DNA from: Tomocerus qinae
Taxonomy: Eukaryota; Arthropoda; Collembola; Entomobryomorpha; Tomoceridae
Direction: 5' to 3'
Assembly (NCBI GenBank): GCA_020055645.1
Contig: CM034546.1
Location: 68,138,001 to 68,202,000 of the forward strand
DNA length: 64,000 nucleotides
Below the pieces are notes generated by a model. The model had not been told where the DNA came from, did no database searches, and saw nothing but the letters and a program-made list of their open reading frames with translations. Numbering within the stretch: the first letter of the stretch is position 1; the number at the start of each line of letters is the position of its first letter. The position numbers and the translations under genes were made by a program. Of this stretch, positions 23,604 through 35,030 are shown piece after piece.

Positions 23604-25384
23604 TACTACTAATTTCTATATTATTCAGGTACTTGAAATATTTATTCTAAAATGACTTAGATTAGCAGTTTGGATACTTTGGCTATTCAAAATCAGGTAA
23701 CGAATCTGAACATTTCGTTTTTCTGTATATTCAGTAAAGAAATTAAGATTAATATATCAAAACTGTATATTATTGTTTTCAAAATTGTTTACAGTAACAA
23801 TTTTTGTAAATGGTTTGAGCAGTTCAACTTGAAAGATTCGAATGTTAATTTAGTTCTGGAAATACTCCCCGCCAGATGTTTATCTTTATATACTTACGTA
23901 TATACCTAGGTCATTCGTGTTGATGTAATGTGAAAAATTGGCTATACCAAGTGCATGATACTTATATTGTAATCTGCATATTATGGACATTTTCCGACAT
24001 AATTATCATGCAACTGCTAATTAACCGTGAACGAAGAATGTTTACAAAAGTTCAATCATACATTTACTAATAATACTGAATGTGGAGTTATAGTGGGTTT
24101 GTAATTTGTAATGTATCAGCTATAAGGTCCTATCCATGCCAATTTAAAGCTGATTACTATCTCTACCATGCACATAATAAGTTATCTCCCATGGAATTAA
24201 AGTTACGTCACAATAACATTTGTAAAAAGTTACTGATACTGACGGTAAGCAAAATAGGTGACTTCAATGATCTACTATCAAATCTGTTATGCACATGTTA
24301 AGGCTCAATGGCTACGAAATTCCCGTAACACAATTTAGGTTGACATAAAGAAAATTGGGCATAATTTAATTAATGACGTAGCCTACCTTGTGCTTACCCT
24401 GACATTTGGGAAATTAAATGCTGTTTGTTTTGTCCATTCGTATTTGCACGTCAGCTTTACTTTGTTGTTGATTACCAGGTAACTCGACTATCCACTTGAC
24501 GTTTATGAACCTTCAACACGCAATTACAAAATCGTTTGCCAACCGACAGCTTTTATAAGCAAGACTTTTATTTCATATCTCTTTGCTATTTTGGGGCAAA
24601 AATTTGCAATTGAATCAATGGATAGTCTCGTGAGACAAGATCCATTTCACCACGTCACATTTCTTATGTCAATGAAATATATGTTAGAAATGGAAAGGTC
24701 GTGGCATAAAAGACTATCGTGACTTTTTTTAATAACCACATGACAAAGAGTATTCTTCAAAAGTGTCATACATAATTCTAATAATTATAATCTAATAGGC
24801 TATCGGCTATCGCAGTTCTAATTGAACTGTATTAGAAAGGCTTTAATTAAAACACAGTACAATTGCAATTACCGTCGTAAGAAATTAATAAGACATTTAT
24901 TAATTGGAATGCAAAATGTTTTATTTATTTTTTGAATTCCATTGCAATATATTTGTACAATTAAAATTTTCGACAATTTTATGCCCTGTCTACATGCAAT
25001 TTTTCTATGAATTAAAAATTATAAATACATAATAAATTATGTGCATCACTGATATTTCTCAAGATTGGCATAACTTTAATCACGTAAGCAAAATTACACG
25101 AATCTTAATTATGAAAGGTGTAATTTAATTTAATTATTACATTATGTAGGTTTTAATACAAACTAATGGTCTTATTATTAGTATTTAGAAAGAAGAAATA
25201 AAAATGGTGTAGAATTTTTTAAAACGGGTTTCTTTCTTTTGAAAATTTAAATTTATTAAGCCGATTGAAGCTATCAAACCTTTTTCCGTAGATGTTCTAA
25301 GCTATACACTACTACTACGAACTATTTTATTTATACCCATACTTGCATCCTCATTTATTTAAAGATAATTATTAATATCCCATT
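23604..25384. other. duplicated flank between copies B and C
   Basis: The 5' flank of copy B (23604-25045) parallels the 5' flank of copy C (26821-28155) through most of its length. Shared phrases include ACAATTTTTGTAAAT, CCCCGCCAGA, GTAATCTGCATATTATGG and TTACAAAAGTTCAATCATAC. 25060-25384 is the 3' flank of copy C, matching those of A and B. This is a tandem segmental duplication with a unit of about 3.1-3.6 kb. No independent gene is seen. Confidence 0.7.
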
Positions 25385-26820
25385 TTATGGCTCAAATATA
25401 ACTAAATCCTTTTCCACAGTATCCAAATTGCTTAGGAAAATCATCCAATAGAAGACATTGAAGACAATGAAAAATACGGGAAATAGGATTCGGGAACACA
25501 TGTCAATGCGAACAGGTGTGATGCACCAGCATATTTCGTCCAGTTTTAAGGTTTCTACATCTCCAATGGAACTTTCTTCTAAAGCATCATTGAATTTGTC
25601 TTCCTGATAAATACAATAAAACAAAGACAATCTTGTACCGAATTGGAATTTAGTTTTGTTGATAGCATTGCAATTGCCTCAAAAATGACAAGTACCTTTT
25701 GGTATTTCTCGTTTTCGTCATCAGCACCAGAGTCGCACATTTTTTGGTTGACAATTTTGGACTGCTTTGACAAATACGCATCTTTACGAATCTGTATTCT
25801 TTTTTTCATGTATCCAACGCATGTGTTTTCCAATAATGAAGCAAAAATCATTACGAAACACGTTGCAAGATAAATGTCGATTGCTTTCACATAGGAAATC
25901 TTAGGGAGCGTAGCATTAAAAGTAGACATTAGTGTAGCCATTGTCAAAACTGTAGTGACTCCATGGGCAATCCTTGCAGTTGTTGAACTCCGATTGATCC
26001 AGAATGAAATCCAGGAAATGATGACACTCATTGCGGCAGGAATGTAGAATTGAATGATATAGTAGCCCGTAGATCGAGCAAACTGGATTTCACAAGCCAA
26101 TCGAGAATAATTTCCAGTACTCAAACTTATTTCCCAAGTGCGCAGCCTGTGGCCAACTACTTTTAACTGGGGCAGAGAAGCGTCATGAGAGATTCCGACA
26201 GACCCCATTCCTTTAGCCCACTTGTAGCGAATATCCCGCATTGTGTAACCGAAACTTTCAAATTCAAGATAACATAGCTGTTTATCCATTGGGAAATAAC
26301 GAAGATCCATTGGACAAGATGCAGTTACTGTTAGCCGACTCGACCTAATGACGTCGCCGGCAGAAGAAATACGAAGAAGCTCGTTGAAAGTCGTCGCTTC
26401 GTGGAAAAAAGACTTTTTCTCGTTCACAAAAAACGTGTCTGGCAGCCACAATCCCTTTGAGAATTCTGAATCGAGTGAAATGGTATTCACTCCGGGTGGG
26501 CCTGTAAATTTGAGTCTTGGATCCTTCCACATTTGACGAAAATAAAAATCCATTGTGTAGTCCATGTCTGTATCAGAGACGGAAGAGATGCTCAGCACAA
26601 ACATCGTCACTCCAACAACAGCCGGTTCTCTTCCGAAATTAGGCCGAACACGCCTGTCATACTTTTTTAGAATGTTATCCAAAATTTCCGTGATCTCATC
26701 CCCCAGGTCCACGGGATTTGATTGATTTGAAATTTCGTTGGCGACTAAATCTTTGACTACTAATGTCAGAAACACAGAAGCCGCCAAGTACGTAAATGCA
26801 TTCATGATTTTATTCTGCAC
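25385..26820 (-). CDS. Cys-loop ligand-gated anion channel subunit (GluCl/GlyR-like), copy C, intact
   Basis: Two exons: 26820-25696 and 25603-25385, joined in phase 0 (donor CAAAAG/GTACTT, acceptor TTTATCAG/GAAGAC; 92-bp intron), giving 447 residues. Residues 1-23 are a signal peptide. The start could also be the second Met (residue 6), which is the one conserved in copy A. The extracellular ligand-binding domain carries the Cys-loop [15 protein letters not shown] near 167-181. M1 is about 253-276, M2 about 281-305 ([16 protein letters not shown]), M3 about 310-335, and M4 about 414-433 in exon 2. The M2-M3 link [14 protein letters not shown] resembles glutamate-gated chloride channels. The anion-filter Pro-Ala-Arg reads Thr-Ala-Arg, and pore positions 2' and 3' are Ala and His, which is unusual. 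It would form pentamers in the plasma membrane of neurons or muscle; the ligand cannot be assigned. Neighbours A and B are damaged paralogues. Confidence 0.92.
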
Positions 26821-28561
26821 TATTACTATAACTTATAATTCTGCGTTACTCAGGTACTTGAAATAGTTTTTCTAAATGAATTAGATTAGCAGACTGGATA
26901 CTTTAGCTATTCAAAAAACTTTATATTAAGGATTGTTTTCAAAATAGTTAACAGTAACAATTTTTGTAAATTCTTTGAGCAGTTCAGCTTAAACGAGTCG
27001 AATGTTAATTTAGTTTTGGAAATACTCCCCGCCAGACGTTTATTTTTATATACTATTTATATAGGTCATTCGTGTTAGCGTGACGTAAAAACTTGGTTAC
27101 TACTAAGTGCATGGTACTTATAATGTAATCTGCATATTATGGGATGGGCATTTTCCGAATAATTATCAACTGCTAATTAATCGTTAGAATAGGAATGTTT
27201 ACAAAAGTTCAATCATACAATACATTTAATGCTGAATGTAATAAAGGGTTTTTAATATATTAGCTACGATCCTATCAATGTCAAATTAAAGCTGATTACT
27301 ACCTCTACGATGCAGAAAAGTTGTCTCCGATTAAATGAAAGTTATAATATTACGTTACATTGGCATTTGTATGTAAACAGTCACTGACTGACGGAATAGT
27401 ACTAAATACAACATACCTACAGATAAGTGTATAAGTAGAGATGAACAAAATAGGTGACTTCAATGATCTACTACTAAATTTGTTATACTACATGTCAAAG
27501 ATCAATGGCTACGTCATTACCGTAATACAATTTAGATTGACATACAGAAAATTGAGCACAATTTAATTAAAATGCCGTAGCCTGCCTTGTGCTTATACCC
27601 TGACATTTGAGAAATTAAATGCTGTTTTTTCAATACCATCCCACCACTTGAAGTATATGAACCTTATACACGCAATTGTGAAATTGTTTGACAACCGACA
27701 GCTTTTTTAAGCAAGACTTTTGTTTCATATCGCGGTACTAATTTGGGACAACAATTTGCAATTGCATTATTGCATAGTCTCGTGAGACAAGATCCATTTC
27801 ACCACATCACATTTCTAATGTCAATGAAATATATGTTAGTAATGGAAAGGTCGTGACATAAATATAGACTATTCGTGACATTTTTAATAATCATCTGACA
27901 AAATTGAACTGTAAGAAAGGCCGGATGAACCGCTTATGAATCCCATGTACATTTTAAAATGCAGTACAATTGCAATTACCGTCGTAAGAATTAAATAAGA
28001 CATTTATTAATTGAAATGCAAAATGTTTTATTTTTTGGTTTCCATTGCAATACATTTGTACGATTAAAATTTTAGACAATTTTACGTGTCTTGTCCACAT
28101 GCAATTTTTCCATGAATTGAAAATTATGTATACATAATAAATTATGTGCATCACTAACATTTCTAATTTTATTCCATACGGGAAACAACGTCTACAGTTA
28201 TAAATCAATACAATTGCTACAAGCAAAGCAACAAGTAGAACCATGAGTTGAAGAATAATACTGAATGAAGCCAGCTTTCTCTCCAACTTAATATTATGCT
28301 TATACTGTGAGGGGTATAATCGTATAATATTATGCATTTTCTGACAAACTGTGTATTTATTTATTTTTATTTATTTTTATGTGGCAATTGGGAGGTTGAG
28401 GTTTGCATGTGCATAAATCCTATTGTATGAAGTACGTTTATATTATAAAATAATATTATTAAATGCAAAACTACATCCTAATATGAGAAAAGTTATATCA
28501 TACGTGATTTTTTACTTTTTAAAACAATTGCAAATGTAGATACAGAATTTAATTAATACTT
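26821..28561. other. 5' flank of copy C and gap before the endonuclease gene
   Basis: 26821-28155 is the duplicated upstream flank shared with copy B. An open frame on the minus strand (28337-27954, 127 codons) spans the edge of the duplication. It starts with a basic segment followed by a hydrophobic stretch near codons 25-47, which could be a stray membrane segment. With no splice context, family resemblance or paralogue support, I do not call it a gene. Confidence 0.45.
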
Positions 28562-29173
28562 TCAAATGCCACATTTGGGAGGTTTATTTTGAAGTTCTCC
28601 GATGGTGTCCATTCGGTTCACTCTCTGTCCTCTGTCGTAGTAAACGGAAGCAAACCTGAAAGAGTTGGGCCTTCCTGCATTCCCATTTGCATATACCGGC
28701 TGAACTGTCCAATCGACAACTCCCTGAGGACGGGCTCTTAGAAAATCCCGAATCCTATTTTCTTCGTTGTACCAGCCTTCGCAAATCTTAGGATTATTGG
28801 TGTTATTCACATTCCGGTTTAGGGTCTTGTCTTGAGGGGCTAAATTGTACCTCTGAGCAGGACCGCCTAGAGTTGCTGCTACCAAATGCCCAGCTTCGTC
28901 GTTCCTCAAAGCGCCAAGGTAGTTTTTCATGTAAGTTTTGTCCGCACTGGTAAAATCTCTTCCGGCTCTACCTGCCAACTTCTGCGGAGTAATGCGTGCT
29001 ACTATCTGTTCAACTCTATACCAGTTTGGAAATTGGCAGATAGTTACTGCAGTGATGGAATCTTGAGCCACTTGAGGAGCTAACTGTTGGAGTGTCCCTC
29101 CACATCCGAAAGATTCTGTTACGAAATTGGCAAAACTTATGGCCACAAAAATTAACAAAGAATGTCGAGACAT
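28562..29173 (-). CDS. secreted DNA/RNA non-specific endonuclease (His-Me finger)
   Basis: Single exon, 203 residues from the Met at 29173. The frame stays open upstream to 29263, but a TATA box at 29270-29277 puts the transcript start near 29245, so the upstream Met is unlikely to be used, and a clean signal peptide (MSRHSLLIFVAISFANFVTE) follows the later Met. The signature DEAGHLVAATLGG, then NLAPQDKTLNRN, is the His-Me-finger core of DNA/RNA non-specific endonucleases. The His of GHL would be the general base and the Asn of the LNRN segment the likely metal ligand. After secretion it would degrade nucleic acid in the gut or haemolymph, for digestion or defence. The family is widespread in bacteria and scattered in arthropods. 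The lack of introns would fit transfer or retroposition, but does not prove it. Confidence 0.85.
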   Translation of the reverse strand: MSRHSLLIFVAISFANFVTESFGCGGTLQQLAPQVAQDSITAVTICQFPNWYRVEQIVARITPQKLAGRAGRDFTSADKTYMKNYLGALRNDEAGHLVAATLGGPAQRYNLAPQDKTLNRNVNNTNNPKICEGWYNEENRIRDFLRARPQGVVDWTVQPVYANGNAGRPNSFRFASVYYDRGQRVNRMDTIGELQNKPPKCGI

Positions 29174-29269
29174 TTTTTGAGATAGAAAATTTTTAAACAG
29201 GCTTATAATTTTAGAATCTCTGCTACTGCAAATGAAACTCGATAGTGAACAGAGTTCAAGCAACTTTAC

Positions 29270-29277
29270 TATTTATA
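29270..29277 (-). promoter_or_regulatory. TATA box of the endonuclease gene
   Basis: TATAAATA on the minus strand. About 25-30 bases downstream lies TTCACT (about 29244-29249), a plausible initiator. The spacing is right for a TATA promoter and decides the translation start at 29173. Confidence 0.6.
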
Positions 29278-31119
29278 TCAAATCTGGCGACGTTTAATTA
29301 TTACCTATTATTAGAATTTAAAACCAAAACCACTGAAAAGTAGTGTAATAATATTGATATATATGCACATTGTAATGGCATACAAGAATATTTCCATAGA
29401 AATGTAGGATGAGTAATTCTGTGATTAGGAGTGGATGTGGTAGCGGTAGCTTTATCCATTACATTATTTAATGGCTATTCTATTTGTGTACTTTATATTT
29501 AAATTGCAAGTTAATATAAACTATTGCGTATAAACATCTTTTATAAGTATTCTAGCAAAACTGGTTAATTCAGCTTCTGGAGACCGCATAATAGATTCCC
29601 AGAATTTAGCAAATAATATGTTATCATGTTATGTTTTCACCTCCAAATGACAATTTACACTTTGCATAAATTTACTTGATTTTGCAATTTCTTTGAGAAT
29701 CTGTACTGTTTACTTTTTTAAAAGTTTTAATCTGTACTTTCTGAAATTGGTTTCTAACATTAAAATATTTTTAAATAATACTAGTACTAGTACTATCTCA
29801 AAGAAGCAATAAATTGTAAATGCCAAGTAATGTCATGTTTTTACCTACACAAATTAATATTCACAGATATTTAGGAGCTTTTGTGCATGGACATATTGAC
29901 TGTGTTATTTTAAGACATACCACAAAGTTGTTTCTCTATAAATAACCACCAAATTTTTTTGAAACAAATTTGCTGCGTAGTCTACATCTACATCATTACT
30001 AGAATAAATAAACAATCGATCAAAATGGTATTTATATTTACCATAAAAAATTTCCAGATAGCAATATAAATAAATATGATACTAAAGTGAATTTTGTTTT
30101 TAGCTTTTGCCCAAAAGTATCAATAAACATTTAGAAAATACAAAGCGGATATGATTATAATATGCGTAATACATTTAAATAAATCTATGCATTTATACCT
30201 TTCATGATAAATATTATTAAATAAGTATATACATTTATGTTAGCATACAAGAATGCTTTTCTTCCCGTGATAATATTGTTTTTCCTCGTATAATCAGGGT
30301 TAGGTAGAAATTAAAACCACTCGTGTTCTTTAAGGTAAATACTGTCAAAATGTGTAAACTCAAATTGATGAATGACATTTATGGGCCCTATTTTCAAAAA
30401 TTTAAATTGAAGTAATTTTTCGCTTGGAGTAGATTAAATACTAAAATTCAAGTTAGGTGTAAGTAATTAATTTTAAGTTGAATTTATTGTAAGACTTTTG
30501 AAAACTTAGCAGTTTTTAATTAGAGCCGTTTTGATGTTTGGGTGTCTATTACTTAGTCAAAACGCAAAAAATTGGTTTTTTTGCATGCGTGCATGCAAAA
30601 TGCAAAAATTTTAACCTAACCACCAATGTAAATTTAAAAAAATCATAAATTCACAGAAATGCTTCATTTAAACAATGGATTGTACTGTGTATTTATCTGG
30701 GTTTATCATTCAGGCATATTGCTGTCATTTAATATAGGTAGGTACTCTATTTTTCAACAAATATCAACTTTGCTCAAATACTAATTGTAACCATCCATCA
30801 AAAGTAATAATTGCCAATATTACTAGTATAGTATCATACATAATTACTCTATTTTTTGTGTTCCAACCTCAAACATACAAGATAAAAAAAACAAATTTAT
30901 TATTGTCGATTACTCTAGATCTATTAATATTACCTACCATTAAATTTATTTTCCGCTTTTCGTAGTAATTAAAAGAGAAACAATGCATAATATTATATAG
31001 TGGTAAATTATTTCTACACTCTTTTCCTCTTTCGATAATTAAATGCTCAGCAAACAAATATTTTGTTAGTTTAGTATAATGATGATATAGTCTATTGATG
31101 ACTAATCTACAAAATCGGG
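29278..31119. other. intergenic DNA, no gene seen
   Basis: AT-rich divergent intergenic region between the endonuclease (minus) and the defensin-like gene (plus). It contains a perfect 10-bp-arm hairpin at 30579-30600 (TTTTGCATGC-GT-GCATGCAAAA) and a short CTAGTA repeat near 29780. No open frame with coding character. Confidence 0.5.
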
Positions 31120-31126
31120 TATAAAA
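31120..31126 (+). promoter_or_regulatory. TATA box of the defensin-like gene
   Basis: TATAAAA, 79 bases before the ATG at 31205. It implies a transcript start near 31150 and a 5' leader of about 55 bases. No convincing NF-kappaB-type site was found in the 120 bases upstream. Confidence 0.6.
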
Positions 31127-31204
31127 TCTCAGGAATCATTGGCAACGTATAATTTGGGAAGTTAACTATCTTACCCTGAAGAAAACATCAAACAACTTGC
31201 AACA

Positions 31205-31615
31205 ATGAAAGGAATAATAATCTTAATTTCCATTTTTGCAATTTTGTCTTTTGTTGAGATTGATTACGTAAGACCATAATAAATTTAAATAACACACAAA
31301 ACTGGATTACAATTGCAATACACAAAATCTTATTTGCCTTTTTCTCTACAATTTTATATATATTGTTATATTATCAAAATCATTTCAAAATTCTTACTAT
31401 AACAAATTTTTAGAAACAATTGCACCTTTTAATTATTATCTGTTTAATAGGTTTCCGCTCAAGCCGGATCTTGTCGAATAGGACGTTTCGGATGTATCCC
31501 CTCATGCATTGCTCAAAATTGTGGTACGGGGTACTGTAGAGGAAAGACCTGCACTTGTAGCCGTTGTGCTAACGGAGGACAAAAGATTCCAAACATCTCG
31601 ATTGGCAGGGGTTAA
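31205..31615 (+). CDS. defensin-like CS-alpha-beta peptide
   Basis: Two exons: 31205-31267 and 31451-31615 (donor TAC/GTAAGA, acceptor TTTAATAG/GTTTCC, phase 0), giving 75 residues. Exon 1 encodes the hydrophobic signal peptide (MKGIIILISIFAILSF). Exon 2 encodes the remainder of the signal and the mature peptide, starting near AQAGSC. Cysteine spacing is C-x6-C-x3-C-x4-C-x4-C-x4-C-x-C-x2-C: eight cysteines, with the C-x3-C, G-Y-C and C-x-C elements of the cysteine-stabilised alpha-beta fold. Invertebrate antimicrobial defensins have this plan. The eight-cysteine version and the uncharged tail (NGGQKIPNISIGRG) leave room for another activity. Polyadenylation signals AATAAA occur at 31618 and near 31685. 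Too short for ordinary ORF detection because of the intron. Confidence 0.85.
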
Positions 31616-31689
31616 AAAATAAATTGCACTTCCTTTTTGGCAAGTGACTAATTATTGTATAAATTAAATATTGGAGGACATTTGAATAA

Positions 31690-32820
31690 AAGTTGAATTC
31701 CAAGTTGGATCTCGTAGTTTAGTTTGTTGCTGTTGAATTTATTTATTGCTCATAATATAAATATTTTAGATTATAACATTTAGTATCCGCTAAAACAAAA
31801 AATTGTCTGCTTAAATTGAACTTTATATAAGTCAACAAGGTGGTCAATTTTAATACAAGTTTGGAAATTGGTGTTTTGAGTTAATTGCCAATTAGTTACT
31901 AAATTTTTAAATCCGGTATTAACAATTTAATTTTTGCAGGAGTAATTCATTAGACTATTTTGTTTTACATATCAGAAAATATAAGATTCGGTTATTGTAC
32001 CAATGTGAACTAATTCCATAAAAAAGTAAAAACATTTTTTCTTATTACTCGTAAAGTTATAATAAAGTAAACATGTAATATTTCCACATATTAATGGAAA
32101 CAAATAGCACGCTAAGTATGTGGTATTGTTTGATTAAAGACGACCTAAATGTTTATTTTACCTTGATCGATAAGTAACTTATACTAAGTATTTTAAATTA
32201 ATCTTTCAGCACAAACAACTATTTGGTAACAAACCGCACTATGTAAATAAATATGTTTACAATATTCGTTGATTACGAATAAAATTATAAACTTACAACA
32301 AAGAGGTTTATTATAAAATTTCTTATATTGACTTACTCATCAAGTATCATGTCCATAATATTATGTCCCATTCTAAATTCCAATTAACCAGTGTTATTTT
32401 TGCATGTCATTATGCCAGTCAATAAATACAATTAATAATTTCATAATAGTCCTAGTCTGGCCATTATTTTTTATTAACACATTAACATAATATTACAATG
32501 CTATGATTACAACAACTTATGTAAATACTTTTGGCGAAACCCTGAATTGGCATTTGACGTTACACTCTCACAACTGAACTATTTTACCTTAAAATAGTAT
32601 CAACCACGGATTAATATTTGGGAAGCTTATCTGGGTTCAATGGCTCAGGTTTTCGTATACATAACAAGAATTTGCTTATCTAAACATTCGTCATTTTTAC
32701 GTAGGTAATCCAAATATTTTTATTGCTATATATATGTGAATAAATTACACAGTTAGTATACTTAAGCTCTAATTTCATTCATAGACATTGAATTATTTTA
32801 ATGGTAATATATTCCCAATA
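31690..32820. other. intergenic DNA, no gene seen
   Basis: AT-rich sequence between two plus-strand secreted-protein genes, with no coding frame or obvious repeat. A (TA)n stretch at 32728-32737 could act as a TATA element for the next gene, about 90 bases before its ATG, but this is weak. Confidence 0.45.
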
Positions 32821-32825
32821 CCACT

Positions 32826-33473
32826 ATGCGTTACTTACCAGTATTTCTTGTAGGAGCCATTATCGTCATTTTCCAGCTCTCTGATGTATCAGGTTAGTAA
32901 ACATTAACCAAAACGTGGAATAAATTAATGTATTCCATGAAATTTAATAACGTTGAACTAAAAATTTCAAAATGTTCTTTCGATTACCCTAAACATTTAA
33001 AATGTCACCTGTAATTGTAATTGGTTGATACATTTTGGTTATACATTTAAAGATCTACATTTCTATCTATTTATATAATATTTCACATAGCACAATGGAG
33101 AAAAGCAGACTTGACGACATATGAATCTTACCCAACATCCAAAAAGGAGTGTGAAGATTACAACGGATGCAAATGGGCAGGGCAATTTGCATTTCTAAGT
33201 GGGAAAAAACCAAAAAGCTGGGTGCAGGCAAACAATATAGTTGCAATCCACAGCAAAGACGGCAAGAAGTACAAATTAAAAACTCTAAGAATTCGTCAAG
33301 GGGGCAAAACAATCCAAGCGAAGGTTTACGATCAATGCAGTGACAAAGACTGCAACAATTGTTGTTCCAAAAACAGTAGAAAAACTGGCTTCCTTATCGA
33401 TCTGGAGAGCTTTACTGCGAAACGATTTGGTTCGATCTCGGGTGTCGTGGAATGGATGTGTGTTGATTGTTAA
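32826..33473 (+). CDS. secreted expansin/RlpA-like double-psi beta-barrel protein
   Basis: Two exons: 32826-32892 and 33091-33473 (donor TCAG/GTTAGT, acceptor TTTCACATAG/CACAAT, phase 1), giving 149 residues. Exon 1 encodes the signal peptide (MRYLPVFLVGAIIVIFQLSD), with the mature protein beginning near AQWRKADL. The body shows the barrel pattern: YESYPTSKKEC at the front, WVQANNIVAI, KTLRIRQGGKTIQAKVYDQC, and a closing FLIDLESFTAKRFGSISG..VEWMC. The segment YDQCSDKDCNNCC is cysteine-rich, with ten or so cysteines in all. Double-psi barrels of this type occur in expansins, RlpA, barwin and fungal/amoebal secreted proteins and commonly bind polysaccharide. The Asp after VY could be the conserved barrel Asp. 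It may be a cell-wall-acting or antifungal protein and possibly horizontally acquired, but the fold call is from pattern only. AATAAA near 33527. Confidence 0.75.
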
Positions 33474-33725
33474 ATTATGCATGTCATTTCTAAGTTAATG
33501 ATAATTTAAATCCCTTATAATTTCTAAAATAAATTCTTTTTTGTTTATCAATGAATAGTTAAGGGTTATTTATCTCATCATGATATTGTCCAGTCAAACT
33601 AAATAGGATAAATGTATGTTGACCATGGTGAACATGCTAAGCTAATAGTATCGCAGTATATTTACTTACAAGTATTTAGTTTTCACCTTACGCCGTAACA
33701 AGCATTTCTGCATCTATTTACCGAG

Positions 33726-33989
33726 TATATATGTTACAGGAAATTTGTACAGACCGGACATTTGAAAATGCCTAGGACATATGTAAAATGGAAAACCAAA
33801 ATTTTGATTTTTAACGAACCAAACTTAATTGAAATCAACCAAAATTACATAAAAGCACATTTGGCAGTCATAAAGTTGTTTTAAATTAGGTTAGGTTCGT
33901 TAAAAACCAAAATTTTGGTTTTCCATTTTACATATGTCCTAGGCATTTTGCATATGTCCGGTCTGTACAAATTTCCTGTAACATATATA
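33726..33989. mobile_element. 264-bp foldback MITE
   Basis: Arms of about 95-100 bp (from 33726 and to 33989) are near-perfect inverted copies, beginning TATATATGTTACAGGAAATT and containing GACCGGACAT, CCTAGGACATATGTAAAATG and AACCAAAATTTTG. The central spacer is about 60 bp. It is flanked by TATATA, so a TA target is possible. It lies just 3' of the double-psi barrel gene and would give a long double-stranded RNA if transcribed. Confidence 0.85.
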
Positions 33990-34533
33990 ATGGTAAACGC
34001 TTGAAATTATTACTTGAAGAGTTAGAAGCTTACACGAGACAGACATGTATGTCTTCAAGGAGTAGATCTATAGTAGTAATCTATTATATAATATATAAAG
34101 GCCTCCTTAGGTAAGTAAAATGCCTCATTTTGTAAAAAGACTAGACCTTCCAACCAGAGGCGGCTTTCCCAATGGGCAGACTGGGCAGTTGCCCAGGGCC
34201 TCGCGCTTTTGGGGCCTCGCGCAGAGCTTTGACAAAGAAAGAATTTCAACTTCTCTGTGTTAATTTCACTTCAAAAATGCTGGTTTTGCATTTTGGTTTA
34301 AGTTATACGTTTTGTAACAGAATTATTACAGAACCATTTTTAGAATTCAAGGAAGAAATGTATACCGAAAGTAGATATCGCCCAATCTTGTAAAAAGATA
34401 CTGGTGACACGAAAGCAGCATCTCTCAGAATTATTATAGAATTACTATATGTATTTCAATCCACAAATTTGTAGCAGTTTGCGATACCAAAACTGCGCAA
34501 TTGCAGTAGATGTAGACAATTATTTTTCCACTC

Positions 34534-34712
34534 AAGCAAGTATCCAGAGGGAGGGCCGGGACCCTTCAAGTATCCAGAAAAAGGCAATTTTTTTGTCAAA
34601 AAAGGTTAAAAATCCGAAAAATTTCGCGCGTATGTGCCTTAATTTTATTAATATATTTTCATTTTGGTGGGCTCCCCTTAGTCCAAATTCCTGGATACGT
34701 GCTTGTAATTCC
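34534..34712. mobile_element. nested CGCG-family MITE
   Basis: Ends AAGCAAGTATCCAG and, inverted, AAGCACGTATCCAG. The interior contains CCGGGACCC and AATTTCGCGCG. Same family as 43487-43671. Boundaries are good to a few bases; no clean 8-bp duplication was found. Confidence 0.55.
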
Positions 34713-34795
34713 ACTAATAGTTTATTTCAATTTAGAAAGATTCAAAGAAATAAAGAAATTTTTAACAGAGTTTTAGGGTCTTATTTTGAATAAAG

Positions 34796-35030
34796 GACGT
34801 ATTGAGGTGGAAAACCTTATAGGCTGAAGCCCCACCCCAAAATCCTAGATAAAGATATTTTTTCTTAAAATAGCAAAAAATTGATTAGTTGCCATTTTTA
34901 GGCCAGTTTTGACTAATTTTTGTCCAAAATTGACAAAGCTTTTCGCGCTGCGCGCGAATATATGTAATGGCGATATAAGTATCACATAATACAGTCCCTC
35001 CCGAAACTTACTTCTGTACACGTACTTATT
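34796..35030. mobile_element. nested CGCG-family MITE, second copy
   Basis: Begins near GGACGTATTGAGG and ends near CTTCTGTACACGTACTT. The interior has TTTTCGCGCTGCGCGCGAA and phrases shared with the exon insertion at 4602-4849 (for example the CCCCCGAAA and TTTTTAGGC blocks). Boundaries approximate. Confidence 0.5.

Noticed and set aside
27954-28337. 127-codon minus-strand frame with a hydrophobic segment
   Set aside because: It straddles the edge of a duplicated noncoding flank, has no splice or promoter support and no family resemblance.
28562-29263. Upstream Met at 29263 as the endonuclease start
   Set aside because: It would lie at or upstream of the predicted transcript start set by the TATA box at 29270-29277, and would bury the signal peptide 30 residues inside.
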